Notes: a model not told the origin generated them from the sequence alone. A DNA stretch of 64,000 bases from Micromonospora parva (GCF_000718515.1 NZ_JNZS01000009.1:248001-312000), one strand, 5' to 3'. Positions 33,549 to 42,857 are shown, counted from the first letter of the stretch. Made by a program: numbers and translations.

Positions 33549-34538
33549 TCACCAGCCGAAGGTGCGGTCGACGGCGTCGAGCACCCGGTCGAGGTCGGGC
33601 AGGTACTCCTCCTCCACCCGGGCGGCCGGGTAGGGGGTGTCGAAGCCGGTCACCCGCAGCACCGGCGACTCCAGGGAGTAGAAGCACTCCTCGGTGATCC
33701 GCGCGGCCAACTCGGCGCCGAGGCCGATGTTGGACGGCGCCTCGTGCACCACTACCGCACGACCGGTGCGCTTCACCGACTCGTACGCCGCCCGCAGGTC
33801 CAGCGGCGAGAGCGAGCGCAGGTCGATGACCTCCAGCTCACGGCCGTCCTCGGCGGCGGCGGTCGCCGCGTCCAGGCAGGTCCGCACCATCGGGCCGTAG
33901 GCCAGCACGGTGGCGTCGGTGCCGGGCCGCACCACCCGGGCGGAGTGCAGGGGGTACGCGTCGGACAGCGGCGCGTCCAGGTCGACCTGGCCCTTCTCCC
34001 AGTAGCGCCGCTTGGGCTCCAGGAAGACGATCGGGTCGTCCGAGGCGATGGCCTGCTGGATCATCACGTACGCGTCCTGCGGGTTGGCGCAGGTCACCAC
34101 CTTCAGGCCGGCGGTGTGCGCGAAGTACGCCTCCGGCGACTCGGAGTGGTGCTCGACCGCGCCGATGCCGCCACCGAACGGGATCCGGATGACCATCGGG
34201 ATGTTGAGCTTGCCGCCCGAGCGGTAGTGCATCTTCGCCACCTGCGACACGATCTGGTCGTACGCGGGGTAGACGAAGCCGTCGAACTGGATCTCGCAGA
34301 CCGGCCGGTAGCCGCGGATGGCCAGACCGACGGCGGTGCCGATGATGCCGGACTCGGCCAACGGGGTGTCGATGACCCGCTGGTCACCGAAGTCCTTCTG
34401 GAGCCCGTCGGTGATCCGGAAGACGCCGCCGAGCTTGCCGACGTCCTCGCCCATGATGATGACCTTGCTGTCGTTCTCCAGGGCGCGGCGCAGACCCGTG
34501 TTGAGGGCCTTACCGATGGTGAGCGTCTCCGTGGCCAT
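33549..34538 (-). CDS. bkdB: 2-oxoacid dehydrogenase E1 beta subunit
   Basis: A 329-residue transketolase-like beta subunit: IIMGEDVGKLGGVFRITDGLQKDFGDQRVIDTPLAESGIIGTAVGLA, QFDGFVYPAYDQIVSQVAKMHYRSGG, RIPFGGGIGAVEHHSESPEAYFAHTAGLKVV, then a C-terminal transketolase domain with IDLRSLSPLD and VHEAPSNIGLGAELAARI. With the alpha subunit it decarboxylates the 2-oxoacid and loads the lipoyl arm. ATG 34538 overlaps the stop of E1-alpha by 1 bp (TGATG), so translation is coupled. Confidence 0.94.
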   Translation of the reverse strand: MATETLTIGKALNTGLRRALENDSKVIIMGEDVGKLGGVFRITDGLQKDFGDQRVIDTPLAESGIIGTAVGLAIRGYRPVCEIQFDGFVYPAYDQIVSQVAKMHYRSGGKLNIPMVIRIPFGGGIGAVEHHSESPEAYFAHTAGLKVVTCANPQDAYVMIQQAIASDDPIVFLEPKRRYWEKGQVDLDAPLSDAYPLHSARVVRPGTDATVLAYGPMVRTCLDAATAAAEDGRELEVIDLRSLSPLDLRAAYESVKRTGRAVVVHEAPSNIGLGAELAARITEECFYSLESPVLRVTGFDTPYPAARVEEEYLPDLDRVLDAVDRTFGW

Positions 34539-35713
34539 CAGTGGGCGCTCCCCTCGAACGACTCCATGTAGCGGCTGAACTGCGCGCGCTGCTCGTCGAG
34601 CAGCGGAGACCCGTTGGGGTAGACGTGATCGAACATCGTCACCGGCTCCGGGTTCGGCATCTCGAGCACCCGCTCGCGCAGGTGCACCGACTCGCGGCGG
34701 GCCTGCTCGTCGACCTCGGCGAAGAAGCCGGCGTCGGCGATCTGCTGCTTCTCCAGGAAGGCCTTGACCCGGGCGATCGGGTCCTTGGCCTGCCACGCCT
34801 CGACCTCGCTGGCGATCCGGTAGCGGGTCGGGTCGTCGGAGGTGGTGTGCGCGCCCATCCGGTAGGTGTACGCCTCGATCAGGCTCGGCCCCTGCCCGAG
34901 CCGCGCGTTGTCCAGCGCGGTGCGGGTGACCGCGTACGAGGCCAGCACGTCGTTGCCGTCCACCCGTACGCCGGGGAAGCCGAAGCCGGCGGCCCGCTGG
35001 TAGAGCGGGACCCGGGTCTGCCGCTCCAGCGGCTCGGAGATCGCGTACTGGTTGTTCTGGCAGAAGAAGACCAGCGGCGCGTTGAACACGCTGGCCCAGA
35101 CGAACGCCTCGTTCACGTCGCCCTGGCTGGTGGCGCCGTCGCCGAAGTAGGCGATCGCGGCCTCGCCGTCGTCGGTGCCGGTCTTGCCGTCGATGGTGAT
35201 GCCCATCGCGTAGCCGGTGGCGTGCAGGGTCTGCGCGCCGATGACGATCGTGTACATGTTGAACTTGAACTCGTTCGGGTCCCAGCCGCCCTGGTCGACG
35301 CCGCGGAACAGGCCGAGCGGCATGATCGGGTCGATGCCCCGGCAGTAGAGGACGCCGTGCTCCCGGTAGGTCGGGAAGGCCATGTCCTGGGCACGCAGCG
35401 CCCGCCCGGAGCCGACCTGGGCGGCCTCCTGGCCGAGCAGGCTGGCCCAGAGGCCCAGCTCGCCCTGGCGCTGGAGAGCGGTCGCCTCGGCGTCCAGCTT
35501 CCGGACCAGCACCAGGTCACGGTAGAGCCCGCGGTACTCCTCGTCGGTGAAGTCGACGCGGTACTCGGTGCCGTCCGGCCCGGTGGCGCTGTCGATCCGC
35601 TCGCCGTCGGGGGTGAGTAGCTGCACCAGCGCGGGGTCGCCGGCCGTGCCCTTCCTGGAGCGGGGTGCGGCCCGCCTGCTGCGGGTGGTGCCCCCGGGGT
35701 CGCCCTTTGCCAT
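34538..35713 (-). CDS. bkdA: 2-oxoacid dehydrogenase E1 alpha subunit
   Basis: A 391-residue thiamine-diphosphate-dependent subunit. The ThDP/Mg motif is GDGATSQGDVNEAFVWASVFNAPLVFFCQNNQYAIS (GDG...N). Other landmarks are FPTYREHGVLYCRGIDP and YRMGAHTTSDDPTRYR, the phosphorylation-loop region of eukaryotic homologues. A basic N-terminal extension of about 35 residues (GGTTRSRRAAPRSRKG) precedes the core. ATG 35713 follows AGGGAGAG. It is the first gene of the bkdABC operon; the 531-bp region upstream should contain its promoter. Confidence 0.94.
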   Translation of the reverse strand: MAKGDPGGTTRSRRAAPRSRKGTAGDPALVQLLTPDGERIDSATGPDGTEYRVDFTDEEYRGLYRDLVLVRKLDAEATALQRQGELGLWASLLGQEAAQVGSGRALRAQDMAFPTYREHGVLYCRGIDPIMPLGLFRGVDQGGWDPNEFKFNMYTIVIGAQTLHATGYAMGITIDGKTGTDDGEAAIAYFGDGATSQGDVNEAFVWASVFNAPLVFFCQNNQYAISEPLERQTRVPLYQRAAGFGFPGVRVDGNDVLASYAVTRTALDNARLGQGPSLIEAYTYRMGAHTTSDDPTRYRIASEVEAWQAKDPIARVKAFLEKQQIADAGFFAEVDEQARRESVHLRERVLEMPNPEPVTMFDHVYPNGSPLLDEQRAQFSRYMESFEGSAH

Positions 35714-36244
35714 CGGTCTCTCCCTGTCGTGTCTGCGTCGGCACCGGGGGGTCACCCGGCCACGCAACTCGTGCGCCTGCCCGGCTGCTGCCGGACCGGT
35801 TCCTGGCGGCCGCGCCTAGCCCCGGTGGGGGTTGCCGCACGGCGTGAACCGGGTTCTGGCCGAACCCGGATCGGGGAGCGCCGGCGCCGGGCCGCGCCTG
35901 CCGCGAGGGTGCGCGGAGGTCACGGCTGCGTTGCCGTCGTGCTCCATATTCGCAGAGCAGGTGAGCGCGCCCACAGTACGCCTGCCCCCGCATTCCGACC
36001 GACCCTGCTTTGACGCCGTTTGTCGCCATCGTGACGGCCCGCGTCTCCCAGGCGTTGCGGCATGAATCGTCACCGTTCGGCCAGCACCGCGTGTCGACAC
36101 GCGGTGGAGGTTGGCTGACGGAGGGTGACTGCGCGAGGCTGATTCCCGCAGGATCGCGCCGATCGGGTGAATTGTCGGGTTTGACCCGACGGTTTCCGTC
36201 CGCGCCCGCCAAGGACCCGACGACCCGACGACAAGGAGTGTGCG
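35714..36244. other. 531-bp divergent intergenic region with a perfect 22-bp palindrome
   Basis: This non-coding stretch separates bkdA (minus) from the Pro/Asp-rich protein gene (plus). Codon use in its open frames looks random and no RNA gene is recognisable. It holds a perfect 22-bp palindrome (36085-36106), a GTCGGGT-ttg-ACCCGAC hairpin (36174-36190) and further CCCGAC copies near 36215-36228. The ribosome site of the downstream gene is AAGGAG (36233-36238). The region must carry both promoters, but I cannot pick -35/-10 pairs confidently. Confidence 0.6.
36085..36106. promoter_or_regulatory. Perfect 22-bp palindrome, candidate operator
   Basis: CACCGCGTGTC (36085-36095) is followed directly by its exact reverse complement GACACGCGGTG (36096-36106). 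A palindrome with no spacer and a TCGA centre in a divergent intergenic region is typical of a dimeric repressor site. It could govern bkdA, the downstream gene, or both. Confidence 0.5.
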
Positions 36245-37147
36245 GTGTACGAGCCAGGTGACGGTCCCGGCGCACCAGCACTTGGTCGGCACCGGTCGGC
36301 CGGCGGCTATCGCGGGGTGGTCGGCGTTCACCGTGCCCCCAGCGCCGGTGGCCCCACCCGCGGTTACCTGCTCACCGTCGCGCTGCTGGCCGGCACCGCG
36401 TCGATGCCCATCCTCGCCGCGATCAGCGCGGGCTCGGCCACCCCGGGCAGCACCGCCCTGCCGGACAGCAGCACCCCGTTCATCCCGACCCCCTCCGTCG
36501 GGCCGGTGGTGATCCCGCTGCCGATGGCCAGCCAACCGCCGCCTCCGCCGCTCGGCACGCCCAGCGTCGGCCCGACCAGCGGCTGGCTGACCGCCGCCCC
36601 ACGACCTCCAGCGCACGGACCCGCCGCCGCCGATCCCGGGCCGGACCTGCGCACCAGCGCTCCGCCCGTCGCGCCGAAACCCACGCGAGGCACCTCGCCG
36701 CCCGTACCCCCGCCCGTCGCTCCGCCGCCCCACGACCCCGACCCGACCGACCCGCCGGACCCGGACCCGACCGACTCCACCGATCCGCCGGACCCGGACC
36801 CGGACCCGACCGAGCCCACCACCGACCCAACCGATCCCACCGATCCGCCCGACCCGGACCCCACCGACCCTGGCCCGACCGGCTCGGCCGACCCCGATCC
36901 GACCCCGACACTGACGGTGGACCCGACGCCGGACCCGACACCCACGCCGACCGACGACGCGACCGCGACCGCCGTGCCGACCAGCACCCGGTCCGTGCCG
37001 GCCCCCACCCCCACGCCACCCGCAGTACCGACCCGCCGGCCGGGCCCGGCGAACCCGTCGCCGTCGGCCGTCGCCCCGACCCCCCACGTCAGTCCGGCTC
37101 CGCTGCCCGGACCGACACACCCCCTGGCTTCGCCGACGGTACGGTGA
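36245..37147 (+). CDS. Pro/Asp/Thr-rich single-pass protein (hypothetical)
   Basis: A 300-residue protein with a basic cytosolic N-terminus, a membrane helix at about 40-62 (YLLTVALLAGTASMPILAAISAG) and a long outer tail of Pro, Asp and Thr. The tail has DPDPTDPPDPDPTDSTDPPD-like repeats over about 150-235, then T/P-rich repeats. The tail should be extended and acidic, probably spanning the cell wall. GTG 36245 has AAGGAG 6 bp upstream. The stop overlaps the GTG of the PAP2-like gene by 4 bp, so the two are coupled and may work together at the cell surface. Function is unknown. Confidence 0.7.
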   Translation: MYEPGDGPGAPALGRHRSAGGYRGVVGVHRAPSAGGPTRGYLLTVALLAGTASMPILAAISAGSATPGSTALPDSSTPFIPTPSVGPVVIPLPMASQPPPPPLGTPSVGPTSGWLTAAPRPPAHGPAAADPGPDLRTSAPPVAPKPTRGTSPPVPPPVAPPPHDPDPTDPPDPDPTDSTDPPDPDPDPTEPTTDPTDPTDPPDPDPTDPGPTGSADPDPTPTLTVDPTPDPTPTPTDDATATAVPTSTRSVPAPTPTPPAVPTRRPGPANPSPSAVAPTPHVSPAPLPGPTHPLASPTVR

Positions 37148-37836
37148 CGATCAGGCTCGGCCCGTCCGGCGTCGGTGCTGATCGGCAACAGGCGCGTACC
37201 GGAGGGGGTGGCGTGGGCGGCGGTGCGGAACTCCGCCCGGTCACCACCCGACCCGGGCCGGGGCTGTGGATCGCCCGGCTGGTCACCGAGGTGACCGCAC
37301 CGGCGGTGCTCGTGTCGCTGCTGATGCTCACGGTGAGCTGGCACAGCGCGAACCGCCCCGGTCAGGGTCTCGTCTGGGGGCTACTCGCCACGCTCTTCGT
37401 CACCGGCATTCCGTTCGCCTACATCGTCGGCGGGGTACGCCGTGGCCGGCTCACCGACCACCACGTCGGCCGCCGGGAGCAGCGCCGCGCGCCGCTGCTC
37501 GTCGGCCTCGGCTCGGTCGCCGCAGGGCTCGCCCTGCTCGCCGTGCTCGGCGCGCCCCGCCCGGTGCTGGCGCTGGCGGTGGCCGGGCTGGTCGGCCTCG
37601 TCGTCGCCGTGTCGGTCAGCCACTGGTGGAAGATGTCGATCCACTCGGCGGTGGCCGCCGGCACGCTGGTCATCCTGATGTTGACCTTCGGGACGCGGCT
37701 GGTCGCGGCCGCACCGCTGCTGGCGGTGGTCGGCTGGTCCCGGGTACGGCTGCGCGACCACACGGTGCCGCAGGTGCTGGCCGGTGGTGTGCTCGGCGCG
37801 CTGATCGCCGCTGTGGTCTTCGGCCCGTTGCGCTGA
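37144..37836 (+). CDS. PAP2-like multi-pass membrane protein
   Basis: A 230-residue protein with about six hydrophobic helices. The C-terminal part resembles the PAP2 phosphatase core: SHWWKMSIHSAVAAG stands where PSGH is expected, and GWSRVRLRDHTVPQVLAG fits the SRx5H motif. The first motif (KxxxxxxRP) is missing and the usual final Asp after SRx5H is Gln. It may therefore be a degenerate or altered lipid phosphatase. It begins at GTG 37144 inside the stop of the preceding gene; no independent ribosome site is seen. Confidence 0.7.
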   Translation: MTIRLGPSGVGADRQQARTGGGGVGGGAELRPVTTRPGPGLWIARLVTEVTAPAVLVSLLMLTVSWHSANRPGQGLVWGLLATLFVTGIPFAYIVGGVRRGRLTDHHVGRREQRRAPLLVGLGSVAAGLALLAVLGAPRPVLALAVAGLVGLVVAVSVSHWWKMSIHSAVAAGTLVILMLTFGTRLVAAAPLLAVVGWSRVRLRDHTVPQVLAGGVLGALIAAVVFGPLR

Positions 37837-37863
37837 CCCGCCACCCAGCAACCGAGGCGGGTC
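37835..37863. terminator. Hairpin at the stop of the PAP2-like gene
   Basis: GACCCGCC (37835-37842) pairs perfectly with GGCGGGTC (37856-37863) with a 13-nt loop. A 14-bp direct repeat (GGGTCGCGGGCCGC) follows over about 37859-37902. It lies between convergent genes. Confidence 0.55.
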
Positions 37864-37944
37864 GCGGGCCGCTCAGTGACCGGGGAGGGGTCGCGGGCCG
37901 CCGCGAGGGCGGGCGGCGCGGAGCCACCCACCCCCGGGACACGG

Positions 37945-39168
37945 TCAGGCGCCGTCGTCGGCGAGCCGGTGCCGGTTCGCCTCGATCCAGGCGTCCAACG
38001 CGGCCGGATCGTCCGGGTCCACCCCGTCGGCCATCAGCTGCGCCACCGCCGCGGTGGCCGGGCTGCGCCGCTCACCTGTCGAGTAGAGCCGGGCGAACTC
38101 CGGCACCATCTCCTCGATCGCCTCGTCGGTGCGCGTCACCGCCGCCTCGGGCAGCCCGCGCTGGCGCGACGCGTACCGCGCCCAGGCCCGCAGCACCCGG
38201 GGCAGCATCGCCGCGTCGTCCATGTCCAGCACGGCCCGGCGGTGCACCCAGTCGAGCAGGAAGAGCCCGGACACCGCCGGGCTCCAGCGCATCGGATCGG
38301 CGTCCGGGAAGCTCGCCGAGTGGTCCAGCAGCAGGCTCAGGCAGAAGTGCAGGGAGGCCAACTCGGGGCCGTCGACGGCGTCCAGCCCGAACCGGACGGC
38401 TTCCGGCGCGGCGAGGAACCGCCGGACCAGGTCCGTGCGCTCGGCGGCGGAGAGCGGCTCGACCTCCGCCGGGCCGGTCGGACCGGCCGCGGTGGGCAGC
38501 ATCGCCAGCCGGGCACCGACCAACGCCCGGTCGGTGGCGAGCGAGCCCTCACCGGGCAACTCGCCCAGGTCGTCGGTGACCGCCAGATGACGCGCCACCT
38601 CGCCCCGGAGCCGGGCCGGATCTTCGGTACGGAACCAGGTCAACTCGTCGTCGGCGCACATCTGCCGGACCTGGTCCAGGATCCGTTCGGCCGGCCCGCC
38701 CACGAAGATGTCCTTGGTGATGCCGATGTTGTGGTCCACCAGGGCCACCAGCGCGTGCTCCGAGCCGCCGGACTCGTCGTCGTAGGCGAAGGTCGCCAGG
38801 TAGGAGGTCTGATCGCCGTACACGTCGCCGTACGCCCAGCTGCCGGTGAGGTGCACCCGGCCCAGCTGCGCTGTCCAGCTGGGCGCCTGGCTGCCCGGAC
38901 GGACCCGCTCGGTGCCCTCGGCGGTGGGGACGAGCGTGGCGAACACCTGCCGGATGGTGGTCGCCGCCGCGACCCGGCGGCGGCTGGTGGCGGCGAGGAA
39001 GCCGGTGACGAACTCCCGTACGGCGGCGTCGCGGTCGGTCTCCGCGATCGCGTAGACACTGCCGAGCAGGGCGCTGCCCAGCATCTCGGCGTCGAGGGCG
39101 GACTCCAGCTTGGTCACGTCGCGTGCGGCGTGCAGCACCGCGTCGTAGGGGGTCTGAGGCGTGGCCAT
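37945..39168 (-). CDS. Conserved hypothetical protein, 407 residues
   Basis: An acidic cytosolic protein with no membrane helix or signal peptide. The middle (WAYGDVYGDQTSYLATFAYDDESGGSEHALVALVDHNIGITKDIFVG) looks like an alpha/beta domain, followed by an alpha-helical C-terminal half with FCLSLLLDHSASFPDADPMRWSPAVSGLFLLDW. I do not recognise the family. It is encoded 57 bp downstream of the second dynamin-like GTPase gene in the same direction and may be the third gene of that operon. Start at ATG 39168. Confidence 0.75.
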   Translation of the reverse strand: MATPQTPYDAVLHAARDVTKLESALDAEMLGSALLGSVYAIAETDRDAAVREFVTGFLAATSRRRVAAATTIRQVFATLVPTAEGTERVRPGSQAPSWTAQLGRVHLTGSWAYGDVYGDQTSYLATFAYDDESGGSEHALVALVDHNIGITKDIFVGGPAERILDQVRQMCADDELTWFRTEDPARLRGEVARHLAVTDDLGELPGEGSLATDRALVGARLAMLPTAAGPTGPAEVEPLSAAERTDLVRRFLAAPEAVRFGLDAVDGPELASLHFCLSLLLDHSASFPDADPMRWSPAVSGLFLLDWVHRRAVLDMDDAAMLPRVLRAWARYASRQRGLPEAAVTRTDEAIEEMVPEFARLYSTGERRSPATAAVAQLMADGVDPDDPAALDAWIEANRHRLADDGA

Positions 39169-39225
39169 GCTCCGACCCTACGCCGCTGTGGGCGTACGGA
39201 GAGCGGTAGCGGGCCGTGCGGAGCG

Positions 39226-40911
39226 TCAGCCGCGTGCGGCGTCCCGCAGCGCGTCGCGGGCCTGCGCGTACGAGCCCAGCACGATCCGTACCGGGGTCAG
39301 CACGTACTCGTCGCCCACCTGGGCCACCCGCGCCGTCAGCCGCTGTTCGGCGCGGGCCCGGGCGCGTCGGGCGGCCCACCGCACCACCGGTCGGGTCAGC
39401 ACCGCCACCAGCAGCCCGGCCAGCAGGCCACCGAGCAGCAGCGCTGTGGGCAGCGGCACCGCGCCGACCATCGGGTTGTCCAGCGCGGGCAGGCCGAGAA
39501 CCCGCAGCGCGTAGCCGAGCACCAACCAGCCCAACCCGACCACGGCGGCCAGGGTGACCAACCACTGCACACCGCCGACGGCACGCCACCACACCGGTCG
39601 ACGGTCGAGGCCGAGGTCGGTGCCGGCGATCGTGCGGTCCAGGGCGTCCGGCAGGTCGCCGAGGCGGGACCGGGCGGCGGACGTCACCGCGCCGGGCCAG
39701 GCGGCGGGCAGGTCGGCGGCGGCCCGGTCAGCCACCGCGCGGATGGCGAGGCCGAGCGCCGAGCGTTGGGCGGCCGTCGGGTCCGGTACCGAGGTGGCCG
39801 CGACCAGGCTCTCCGCCGGGTCGCTCTGGTCGCCGGGCGGGCCCGGCAGGTGCAGCCGGCGCAGCGGGTCGGGTCGCAGCCGCCGCCAGCCCCGGACCAC
39901 GGGCCAGCCGGTGGCCGCGCCGGCCCGGTGCCGGTACGCCCGCTCCACGGCCTCGGTCACCGCGGGCACCCCGGCCGCCCCGGCCAACGCCCGGTTCAGC
40001 CCGTTGACGGCGGTGTCGTCCGGCCCACCCGCCGGCCGGGCCGAACCGACAAGTTGGTCCAGGCCGGCGACGACCGTGTCCACATCACCGGCGAGGCGGC
40101 GCAACGCGGCCTGCCGTTCGGCCACCGTGCGCTCCATGGTGGCGCGCAGCCCGACCATCCCGGCCGGATCGACGGCGGTGGTGGCCAGCAGGGGAACCCC
40201 GGTCAGCCCGTCCGTGTCGAGCAGCCGGCGCAGGTCGTCCAGGACCCGCGGCACCTCGGCCGGGGACAGCCGGTCGGCCTGGTTCAGCACGACCACCGTG
40301 ACGTCGCGGTGCCGGTGGAACTCGCGCAGGTAGCTGTCGTGGATGACCCGGTCGGCGTACTTCTGCGGGTCGACCACCCAGACCACCTGGTCGACGAGGC
40401 CGAGGAGCCGGTCCACCTCAAGTCGGTGCGATCGCTGCACCGAGTCGAAGTCGGGCAGGTCGAGCAGGATCAGCCCGTGCAGGGCCGTCTCGTCGTCGGC
40501 GTCCAGGGCGCTCTCCCGGACGAAGCGGTGCCGGGGCAGTACGCCGATCCAGTCGAGCAGATGGTTGGCGCCCTCCAACGGCCCCCACACGCAGGCGTGG
40601 GTGACGCCGGTGGTCGGCCGGCGGACCCCGACCGGCGAGAGTTCCAGCCGCGCCAACGCGTTGAAGAGGCTGGACTTGCCGCTGCCAGTGGCACCGGCGA
40701 GGGCGACAACGGTGTGGTCCCGGGACAGCGCGAGCCGGGTGCCGGCCCGCTCGACCAGTGTGTGCGCGGGCACCAGGTCGCCGTCCGGCAGCAGACCGTC
40801 CACGGCGGTCAGGAACCGGCGTACCGCGTCCAGTCGGGCGATCAGCGCGTCGGCGTCGACCCGCTGGTCCCCGCGGAACACCTCGCGTACCCGGCCGGCG
40901 ATGTTGCTCAC
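39226..40911 (-). CDS. Dynamin-like GTPase with C-terminal membrane helices, second of a pair
   Basis: A 561-residue GTPase. The P-loop is GATGSGKSSLFNALA, the G3 LLDLPDFDSVQR and the G4 VLNQADRL (NQxD). A helical middle region leads to two hydrophobic helices (QWLVTLAAVVGLGWLVLGYALRVLG and LPTALLLGGLLAGLLVAVLT) and a basic helical tail. The build matches bacterial dynamin-like proteins that remodel or seal membranes. ATG 40911 overlaps the stop of the first GTPase by 4 bp, so heteromeric assembly is likely. Actinobacterial DynA/DynB and mycobacterial IniA/IniC are also encoded in pairs. Confidence 0.85.
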   Translation of the reverse strand: MSNIAGRVREVFRGDQRVDADALIARLDAVRRFLTAVDGLLPDGDLVPAHTLVERAGTRLALSRDHTVVALAGATGSGKSSLFNALARLELSPVGVRRPTTGVTHACVWGPLEGANHLLDWIGVLPRHRFVRESALDADDETALHGLILLDLPDFDSVQRSHRLEVDRLLGLVDQVVWVVDPQKYADRVIHDSYLREFHRHRDVTVVVLNQADRLSPAEVPRVLDDLRRLLDTDGLTGVPLLATTAVDPAGMVGLRATMERTVAERQAALRRLAGDVDTVVAGLDQLVGSARPAGGPDDTAVNGLNRALAGAAGVPAVTEAVERAYRHRAGAATGWPVVRGWRRLRPDPLRRLHLPGPPGDQSDPAESLVAATSVPDPTAAQRSALGLAIRAVADRAAADLPAAWPGAVTSAARSRLGDLPDALDRTIAGTDLGLDRRPVWWRAVGGVQWLVTLAAVVGLGWLVLGYALRVLGLPALDNPMVGAVPLPTALLLGGLLAGLLVAVLTRPVVRWAARRARARAEQRLTARVAQVGDEYVLTPVRIVLGSYAQARDALRDAARG

Positions 40912-42728
40912 CGGGAACCCTCCTCGTCGCCGGCCGACAGGCCACTGCGGTGCCGGGCCAGCTCGACCCGGCCGGCGGCCCGGCGCAGCCCGTCGCCGGC
41001 GTCCGCGGCCGGGCGGGCCTCGGCGGTGCGGCTCAGGAAGCGGTCGGCCTCCGCGTCCAGCAGCGTCCGCACCCGGGCCAGCAGGTCGGTGCGGGCCTTG
41101 GCGGCGAGGGTACGCACCGCCTGGTCGCCGAAGATCGCCTGGAGGACGGCCTGCGCGGCGACAGTGGTGCCGGCCCCGGTGGCCAACTCCAGCCCGGTCG
41201 GGATGAACGCGGTGGAGGCGAAGACGGCGATCATCACGGCCAGCCCGGTGGCGTTCACCGCGTACGCGGCGGTGCGGGCCACGAACCGCTTGTCACCGCC
41301 CTCGACCCGGACCAGCTCCAGCACTCCGCGCTGCCAGTCCCGGACCATGCGCTCGGCGCGTTCGGGTAGGTCGTCGCTCGGGTGGGCGAGCGCCGGGTCG
41401 AGCAGCCCGGCGCCGGCCGGGTGTGCCTTCCACCCGGTGTACGCGGACTCGGCGGCCTCGGAGGCCACCCCGCGCAGCAGCGTCACCAGCTGGGACTCGA
41501 TGGCGTTGCGCAGCTCGACGGCGGGTGCCGGGCGACCGGTGACGGCGGCCACGACCCGGTCCCGGAGGCGGCCGATCCGTGCCTCCAGCGTGCGGAACAG
41601 CTCGCCGGTCCCGACGAACTCCTGCCAGCGGGCGAGCACCTCGCCGCGCAGCAGCCGGCCGTCCTGAAGCCCCTGCTCGACGGTGCGCTCGGCACCCCGG
41701 TACGCGGCCCGGACCCGTTCGTCCAGCCCATCGGCGGCGGCTAGCTGCTCGTCGGCGGCGTCGGCCAGGTCCTCCACTGTGGGATGCAGCGCGGCCAGCG
41801 CCCCGTCGAGGGTCTGGCGGACCACCGCGGCCCGCGCGTCAGCGTCGGCGGCCAGCCGGGCGAACCAGTCGGCCAGCGGCGCTGTCACCCCCTCGGGCAG
41901 CAGCCCCTGACCGTCAACCCAGGTCTCCGGCAACACGAACAGCGGCGCCCGGTCGAGGTCCTGCTCGGCGAGCATCTCGGTCAGGTGTGCGGCGATCTCG
42001 TCGGTGGCCTCAGCGGGCACCCGGTCCAGCACCATGGCGATCACCGCGCCGCGCGCCCGGGCGCTGCGCAGCAGCTCCCACGGCACCGCGTCGGCGTACC
42101 GGGCGGCGGTGGTGACGAAGAGCCACAGGTCGGCGGCGGCCAGCAGTTGGGTGGCGAGCGCCCGGTTGGCGTCGACGACCGAGTCGATGTCGGGCGCGTC
42201 GAGGAAGGCCAGCCCGGCGGGCAGGGCCGGGGCGGTGACGAGGTGCAGGGCGCGCGGATCGTCGCTCGGCTCGGTGGTGCGGGTCAGCCCGGGCAGGAGG
42301 TCACCCTGCCGGAACCACGCCGCGTCGGACGGGTTGCAGACCAGCACCGGGGAGCGGGTGGTCGGCCGGAGCACGCCGGCCGCGCTGACCCGGGCCTTGA
42401 CCAGGCTGTTGACCAGCGTCGACTTGCCCGCGCCGGTGGAGCCGCCGACCACCACGAGAAGGGGGGCGTCCAACCGGGCGAGCCGGGGCAGCAGGTAGTC
42501 GTCGAGCTGGTCGGTGAGGGCGGTCGCGGTGTGCCGGGCGGAGCTGGCAGAGGGCAGCGCGAGGGGATACCGGGTCGCGCCGATCGCCTCCCGGAGGCCC
42601 GACAGTGCGCCGGGGAGGCTGTCGTCCCCGGTGGTGGCGGGCGGCTCCTCCGCGGCGTCCGGCGGGTCGGTGCGGGCTGCGACGGCGGGCGCACCGGAAC
42701 GGGTGGCGGGATCGCCGTGCGTCGTCAC
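40908..42728 (-). CDS. Dynamin-like GTPase, first of a pair, divergent from dnaK
   Basis: A 606-residue protein. The P-loop [16 protein letters not shown] lies at about 95-110, followed by G2-type [10 protein letters not shown] and G3 [11 protein letters not shown]. The G4 position reads VLDRVP, not the canonical T/NKxD. A long helical stalk region precedes a hydrophobic hairpin ([37 protein letters not shown]), probably the membrane-insertion element. The GTG start at 42728 has only a weak ribosome site; the frame is open upstream but crosses the dnaK control region. The two proteins are coupled by a 4-bp overlap. The gene is divergent from dnaK and shares its regulatory region. Confidence 0.85.
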   Translation of the reverse strand: MTTHGDPATRSGAPAVAARTDPPDAAEEPPATTGDDSLPGALSGLREAIGATRYPLALPSASSARHTATALTDQLDDYLLPRLARLDAPLLVVVGGSTGAGKSTLVNSLVKARVSAAGVLRPTTRSPVLVCNPSDAAWFRQGDLLPGLTRTTEPSDDPRALHLVTAPALPAGLAFLDAPDIDSVVDANRALATQLLAAADLWLFVTTAARYADAVPWELLRSARARGAVIAMVLDRVPAEATDEIAAHLTEMLAEQDLDRAPLFVLPETWVDGQGLLPEGVTAPLADWFARLAADADARAAVVRQTLDGALAALHPTVEDLADAADEQLAAADGLDERVRAAYRGAERTVEQGLQDGRLLRGEVLARWQEFVGTGELFRTLEARIGRLRDRVVAAVTGRPAPAVELRNAIESQLVTLLRGVASEAAESAYTGWKAHPAGAGLLDPALAHPSDDLPERAERMVRDWQRGVLELVRVEGGDKRFVARTAAYAVNATGLAVMIAVFASTAFIPTGLELATGAGTTVAAQAVLQAIFGDQAVRTLAAKARTDLLARVRTLLDAEADRFLSRTAEARPAADAGDGLRRAAGRVELARHRSGLSAGDEEGSR

Positions 42729-42801
42729 CGCTAAAGCGTGCCCGACCGATGCAAGGGAAGACAACCGGACGGTAATAACGGCTGGGTTGCGTCGGGTTGA
42801 C

Positions 42802-42857
42802 TCAAGTCGACTTGACGATTGGCCAACGCGTGGCACTATTGAGTCAAGTTCACTCAA
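42802..42857 (+). promoter_or_regulatory. dnaK promoter region with HspR inverted repeat (HAIR)
   Basis: TTGAGT-caagttc-ACTCAA (42839-42857) matches the HAIR core of HspR (inverted repeat with 7-bp spacer) perfectly. Upstream, TTGACG (42812-42817) and ACTATT (42835-42840) are 17 bp apart, and the HAIR overlaps the expected start site. A second perfect palindrome, TCAAGTCGACTTGA, lies at 42802-42815 and could be an additional half-site pair. HspR with DnaK as co-repressor is the known mode of control in this phylum. Confidence 0.85.

Noticed and set aside
35816..37120. Minus-strand frame through the bkdA upstream region
   Set aside because: It is made of Gly/Arg/Val repeats antisense to the DP-rich tail and crosses the palindrome; there is no ribosome site.
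37876..41667. 1263-residue plus-strand frame opposite the GTPase genes
   Set aside because: It is Arg/Gln/His/Gly-rich with no recognisable domain. The minus strand carries P-loops and membrane helices.
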